Of a stretch of 8,225 nt of DNA, positions 5,461 through 8,225 are shown one piece after another. Position 1 is the first letter of the stretch. Each line of letters opens with the position of its first letter. This DNA is from Bacillota bacterium (lineage in GTDB: Bacteria; Bacillota; Clostridia; Christensenellales; Aristaeellaceae). Under the pieces are notes generated by a model. It had not been told where the DNA came from. It searched no databases and saw only the letters and a program-made list of their open reading frames with translations. Location of the stretch: positions 1 to 8,225 of the forward strand of contig JAEVYX010000034.1 in the NCBI GenBank assembly GCA_023392515.1. Reading direction: 5' to 3'. Made by a program: the position numbers and the translations under genes.

Positions 5461-5670
5461 AAAGAAGCTTGCCGATTGCGGCAGGCTTCTTTGTTTGCCA
5501 GCAAATCTCCCATGAAATGCTGACTTTCAGCGTTCTTTCTGCAGGAATACACGGGTGAACTCACAGGCGGTATATTGACGTTCGCGGTTGCCAGAGGAAA
5601 GTGCCTCAGGGAACTCAAAAATACACGAATCTCTAAAGGCTCCGGTGTAATCGCGTACTGATGCACCCAC
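5435..5670. repeat. Long dispersed repeat, copy B (about 236 bp)
   Basis: This is the second copy of the sequence at 14-248, in the same orientation. Here the frame that ends INTDIRWCK plus stop in copy A runs on past the hairpin, because one extra A shifts out the stop. The plus-strand protein reading is therefore not preserved. The minus frame (GTG 5668-5670 to TGA 5527-5529) keeps 47 codons with no gap; by hand count it differs from copy A at 24 of 144 bases and 13 of 47 residues. No Shine-Dalgarno site precedes the GTG. Confidence 0.8.
5461..5492 (+). terminator. Terminator-like hairpin in repeat copy B
   Basis: A 14-bp stem (5461-5474 with 5479-5492) around the loop ATTG is followed by GTTTG. 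Compared with the copy A hairpin, a T-A pair became G-C and a C-G pair became T-A, while the single G-U pair is unchanged. No gene ends immediately upstream here, so the hairpin probably travelled with the repeat. Confidence 0.55.
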
Positions 5671-5882
5671 AAGAAGAACAAATCTCTATGCTGGGGCAGA
5701 GGATTGCTCTGCATATAACATGATTCTACATATTGCCTATAGCTGCTGTGACGTTCTTGTTTTGGGTGTAGAGATTTTTATCCAGTACTTTGCTCTCTGG
5801 CTGTGACCTCATTGCTTTTGAGACCTTTGTAGTTCTCTGCGCAAACACTTTCTATTCCAGGGAAATATTTGCTACTTTGAGA
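5671..5882. other. AT-rich spacer between repeat B and the promoter
   Basis: No confident gene is present. On the minus strand GTG 5848 to TAG 5726 gives a 40-residue frame (KVLDKNLYTQNKNVT inside) with protein-like composition but no Shine-Dalgarno site and no family I recognise. A small hairpin GCAGAG-GATTG-CTCTGC lies at 5696-5712. Confidence 0.5.
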
Positions 5883-5910
5883 TTGATAAAAAAGCGAGTA
5901 TATGTATAAT
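5883..5910 (+). promoter_or_regulatory. Sigma-A-type promoter
   Basis: TTGATA (5883-5888) and a perfect TATAAT (5905-5910) are 16 bases apart in an AT-rich setting, with A/T tracts on both sides. A start near 5917 would transcribe the C-terminal-module remnant (to 6329) and then the 594-residue gene. That gives a leader of about 440 bases, unless the gene has a nearer promoter that I do not see. Confidence 0.7.
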
Positions 5911-5954
5911 ATATTTATTAATGATTGTTTTATTCTGGATTCAATTGATTAGCT

Positions 5955-6329
5955 ATGCTGGCTAGCAGATCCTGTTGTCGTTCTAAAGAGTACTTGATAC
6001 AAGGAACTTGCTTGCATAACAAGATAAGCTGCAGCGGCTGCGGTGCGTTCGAATGTGTGTTCCCGGAAACAATGCCCGCCACACAAGTGCTGAACAGATT
6101 ACTATCACAGGATTCACCCTATATGTATGTTTGCTTGATCTCCTCCAAACATGATGAACCAGAGCTTGTATGAACTGAATATCTTGAAGCCCCCAAAGGC
6201 AAAACCCTCAAAATCCTCGATTACATACTGCCTGTTCCTAAAGGCATCACGCTAACCAATAACGGAACATTATCAGTGCATAGGCTAAACGTCGAAGGCA
6301 ATTGCGAAGGTCAGCCATGGTCACCATAA
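5955..6329 (+). pseudogene. Decayed copy of the C-terminal module of the 594-residue protein
   Basis: From about 6012 the frame follows residues of roughly 487-585 in the downstream protein. Shared pieces are LLSQDSPY versus ILSQNSPY, then EPELV, then PKGKTLKI versus PKGKTLRI, then GITLTNNG, and LNVEGNCEG versus LKVEGKYEG. One in-frame TGA (6171-6173) replaces an Ile codon (ATA), after which the same frame continues to TAA at 6327-6329. There is no frameshift. Upstream of 6012 the frame (open from ATG 5955, no Shine-Dalgarno site) no longer resembles the intact gene, and the whole propeller and membrane region is absent. It is the 3' end of a former tandem paralogue, left between its probable promoter (5883-5910) and the surviving gene. 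A functional peptide of 72 residues ending at the TGA is possible but unlikely. Confidence 0.88.
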
Positions 6330-6345
6330 AATTATTTTGGACAGA

Positions 6346-6359
6346 GAGGTGTTTAAATG
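6346..6359 (+). promoter_or_regulatory. Ribosome binding site and start of the 594-residue protein
   Basis: AGAGAGGTG, with GAGG at 6346-6349, lies 7 bases before ATG (6357-6359). This start places a membrane helix right at the N-terminus and follows the remnant's stop codon by 27 bases. Confidence 0.8.
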
Positions 6360-8141
6360 GGTTCGCTTTTCTCCATGGTACTATGTACGGCTCTTGGTGT
6401 AAGCGTAATCGCCGCGGTGATCCTGCTCGCAAGGCGATTGTTCCGTCAAAAACCAAATGCGCACGCCCATAGGAACTCTGCTTATCGAACGATAACCGTT
6501 GCCTTTTTTGCAATCGCGTTAATCTATGCTATGGCCATTACTGATTCACCATACTTGGGCGGTTTGATAGAAACGGCCCTCGGCAGCGCGGCGGAAAGCG
6601 GTACCGCGGCAACCGCCCCCACTGAAGTTGATCTTCTGCGGCCGGGTAAGGTTCTGCGCCTTGGCGACTGGGTATATTATTCACCTGAATATACACTACT
6701 TTATCGAATGAAAGCAGATGGGTCGAATAACGAAATGATTTTCAATGCCGATTGGGGGTTGATCCGTAGCAACGGTATTCATAATCTGGCCCAATGCGGG
6801 GATTATCTTCTTTTTACCCATGCAGCCTATATATACAAAATGGATTTACATACCTTAGAAACCACGGCCCTGGTAAAGTCAGCAAACGAATCAGCCTGCT
6901 TTGCCTTTGCGGTCAACGGCAATACCATCTATTTTGTCGAAACAGGAACCGGTTTTGAGAGCGAAGAATCCGGTTATATCAATGGCCTTTATCAAATTGA
7001 CATAAATGGAACGAGCCCACAACAAATCACCACCTGGCCCCACGGTTTTTTCTGGCAGATACAGCTTTATAATGATGAAGTTTATGTCAGCCAACAGCAT
7101 GGGCCGTTCTACCGTGTCAATTTGGACGGTTCAAATGTAAGGCGAATCCCAAACTCCCTGGATGCCGATGTGGCTGACTTTATCGTCTATGAAGATCATA
7201 TCTATGGTCGTTCGCTCTCCGGAATTCTTTTCAGATCGGATGTAAATGGCGGTCATTGTATTCCAATTTCACAAGAATGCTCAAGCTTTATTATCGCTGA
7301 TGGCATGATGATGTATAGTGAAACAAGCGGCGGCATATTTATGTGCGATTTGGATGGCGAAAATCAGAAAGCCGTTTCTCAAAGCTTTGCTGATATTTGG
7401 GCAAGCCGTGAGAATAAAATGCTGATCAACGACAGGGAAAAGGGGCCTCTGCTGCAAGACATTACTATTCTCGGCGACAAGGCAAGCATGAAAAAGATAG
7501 GCGATGCATGGGCAGGATCGACAGTCGCCTCCGTTACCTCCGTTGATGAATTTCTCGCAGCAACTGAGAACGATGAGATTGAAACGATACAGGTCGATTC
7601 CAGTATAACATTAGAGGGATCATATGCTCTCTATTCGTCTAACATAAAGCTTTATCCGTCTAAAAATAAGCATACCTTGATCATCGATAAAGGCGCTGTC
7701 CTGACGGTGAACGATTTGAACTTTATGCTATCGGGTTGCAATGTAATCATTCATGGGGAATTAGTTGTGGCAGGGCGCATCATGTCCTATGAAGTGGCTG
7801 AGTTTACCGGCGATGGCAAGATAACCTGCATTGGCCGCGGTATGATCGAATGCCTGATCCGGCAGACGAGGCCGACCACACAAGAGTTGAATACAATATT
7901 ATCACAGAATTCGCCCTATACGAGTATCGTTTTGAACTTGCCCGTTGGTAACGAACCGGAGCTTGTAATAACTGAAGACCTTGAAATTCCCAAAGGCAAA
8001 ACCCTCAGAATCGTCAATCATTTCCTCACTGTTCCTCAAGGTATCACATTAACCAATAATGGAATCCTTATATTGCCTGAGCTAAAAGTGGAAGGTAAGT
8101 ATGAAGGCAGCGGTATTCTTGATGAGCAGGTTAAAAAATAG
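6357..8141 (+). CDS. Membrane protein with a DUF5050-like propeller and a beta-helix-like C-terminus
   Basis: This encodes 594 residues. Two hydrophobic helices (about 4-26 and 45-62), separated by a basic stretch, form a hairpin anchor, followed by a short low-complexity linker (about 75-95). Residues about 98-350 contain at least six repeats of the form YRxxxDGSN: LYRMKADGSN, IYKMDLHT, LYQIDINGTS, FYRVNLDGSN, LFRSDVNGGH and IFMCDLDGEN. This is the pattern of DUF5050-like beta-propellers found in clostridial surface proteins. From about 390 to the end, short hydrophobic beta strands alternate with turns (IIDKGAVLTV, IIHGELVVAG, ITLTNNGILI), suggesting a right-handed beta-helix. No catalytic motif and no sorting signal is visible. 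Both helices and the exposed repeats suggest an extracellular ligand- or glycan-binding role, which is inference. A broken copy of its C-terminal module lies just upstream. Confidence 0.88.
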   Translation: MGSLFSMVLCTALGVSVIAAVILLARRLFRQKPNAHAHRNSAYRTITVAFFAIALIYAMAITDSPYLGGLIETALGSAAESGTAATAPTEVDLLRPGKVLRLGDWVYYSPEYTLLYRMKADGSNNEMIFNADWGLIRSNGIHNLAQCGDYLLFTHAAYIYKMDLHTLETTALVKSANESACFAFAVNGNTIYFVETGTGFESEESGYINGLYQIDINGTSPQQITTWPHGFFWQIQLYNDEVYVSQQHGPFYRVNLDGSNVRRIPNSLDADVADFIVYEDHIYGRSLSGILFRSDVNGGHCIPISQECSSFIIADGMMMYSETSGGIFMCDLDGENQKAVSQSFADIWASRENKMLINDREKGPLLQDITILGDKASMKKIGDAWAGSTVASVTSVDEFLAATENDEIETIQVDSSITLEGSYALYSSNIKLYPSKNKHTLIIDKGAVLTVNDLNFMLSGCNVIIHGELVVAGRIMSYEVAEFTGDGKITCIGRGMIECLIRQTRPTTQELNTILSQNSPYTSIVLNLPVGNEPELVITEDLEIPKGKTLRIVNHFLTVPQGITLTNNGILILPELKVEGKYEGSGILDEQVKK

Positions 8142-8225
8142 CAAGGGCGCCGGGCGACCGAGAACTGTCCTTTGAGCAAGCACTATCTGCTGTGCAAACA
8201 CAAATAAAAAGCATCATGGCAACGA
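8142..8225. other. Sequence after the last gene to the window edge
   Basis: No clear terminator follows the TAG at 8139-8141; GGGCGCCGGGCG forms only a weak fold with no T run. An ATG at 8215 has no Shine-Dalgarno site, so the next gene, if any, cannot be judged from here. Confidence 0.4.

Noticed and set aside
5000..5461. 153-codon minus-strand frame
   Set aside because: It crosses several repeat elements, lacks a ribosome binding site and has no recognisable motif.
220..5670. CRISPR array from the repeated 30-base motif
   Set aside because: Only four copies, very uneven spacing (over 4 kb to about 270 bases), and no cas genes.
6171..6173. Recoded TGA (selenocysteine or tryptophan)
   Set aside because: The intact paralogue has an Ile codon at this place and there is no clear recoding element; simple decay explains it better.

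Overview
The window looks like accessory DNA from a low-to-mid GC Gram-positive bacterium, most likely a gut-type clostridium. The reasons are a class B-type sortase, an LPXTG-like surface protein with a membrane anchor and basic tail, GGAGG ribosome binding sites, and a DUF5050-like membrane protein. It carries three substantial genes, at least three gene remnants, one MITE-like element and a family of dispersed repeats. No tRNA, rRNA or CRISPR array was seen.

Layout, left to right. Positions 14-248 hold copy A of a repeat of about 235 bp that begins with a terminator-like hairpin. Next comes a decayed DUF1801 (YdhG-like) gene remnant on the plus strand. A large minus-strand module follows. 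In transcription order (right to left) it has a promoter candidate near 4750-4777, a remnant of a second cell-wall sorting signal (4658-4738), a class B sortase (3739-4539, perhaps really starting at 4617), a MITE-like element (3441-3710), and an 872-residue wall-anchored protein (687-3305) with a hairpin terminator at 625-666. The sortase plausibly attaches the 872-residue protein through its MPATG signal. The anchor remnant upstream suggests the sortase once sat directly behind a second substrate gene.

Positions 4742-5880 hold no convincing gene. They contain three more copies of a boundary motif first seen at 220-249, a second copy (B, 5435-5670) of the long repeat, a long inverted repeat and some short weak ORFs. 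The motif at 220-249 and 4900-4929 is a perfect 30-bp direct repeat. The two copies bracket the DUF1801 remnant and the whole sortase/surface-protein module, so they may be a footprint of recombination or integration.

From 5883 on, a good sigma-A-like promoter precedes a decayed copy of a C-terminal module (about 6012-6329, one internal TGA). The intact 594-residue membrane protein (6357-8141) carries the same module at its own C-terminus. Overall this is a patchwork of surface-protein genes and their remnants, with signs of duplication, deletion and insertion. I see no complete novel multi-gene system. The most interesting signals are the repeat family, the sortase start and active-site oddities, and the duplicated 3' gene ends.
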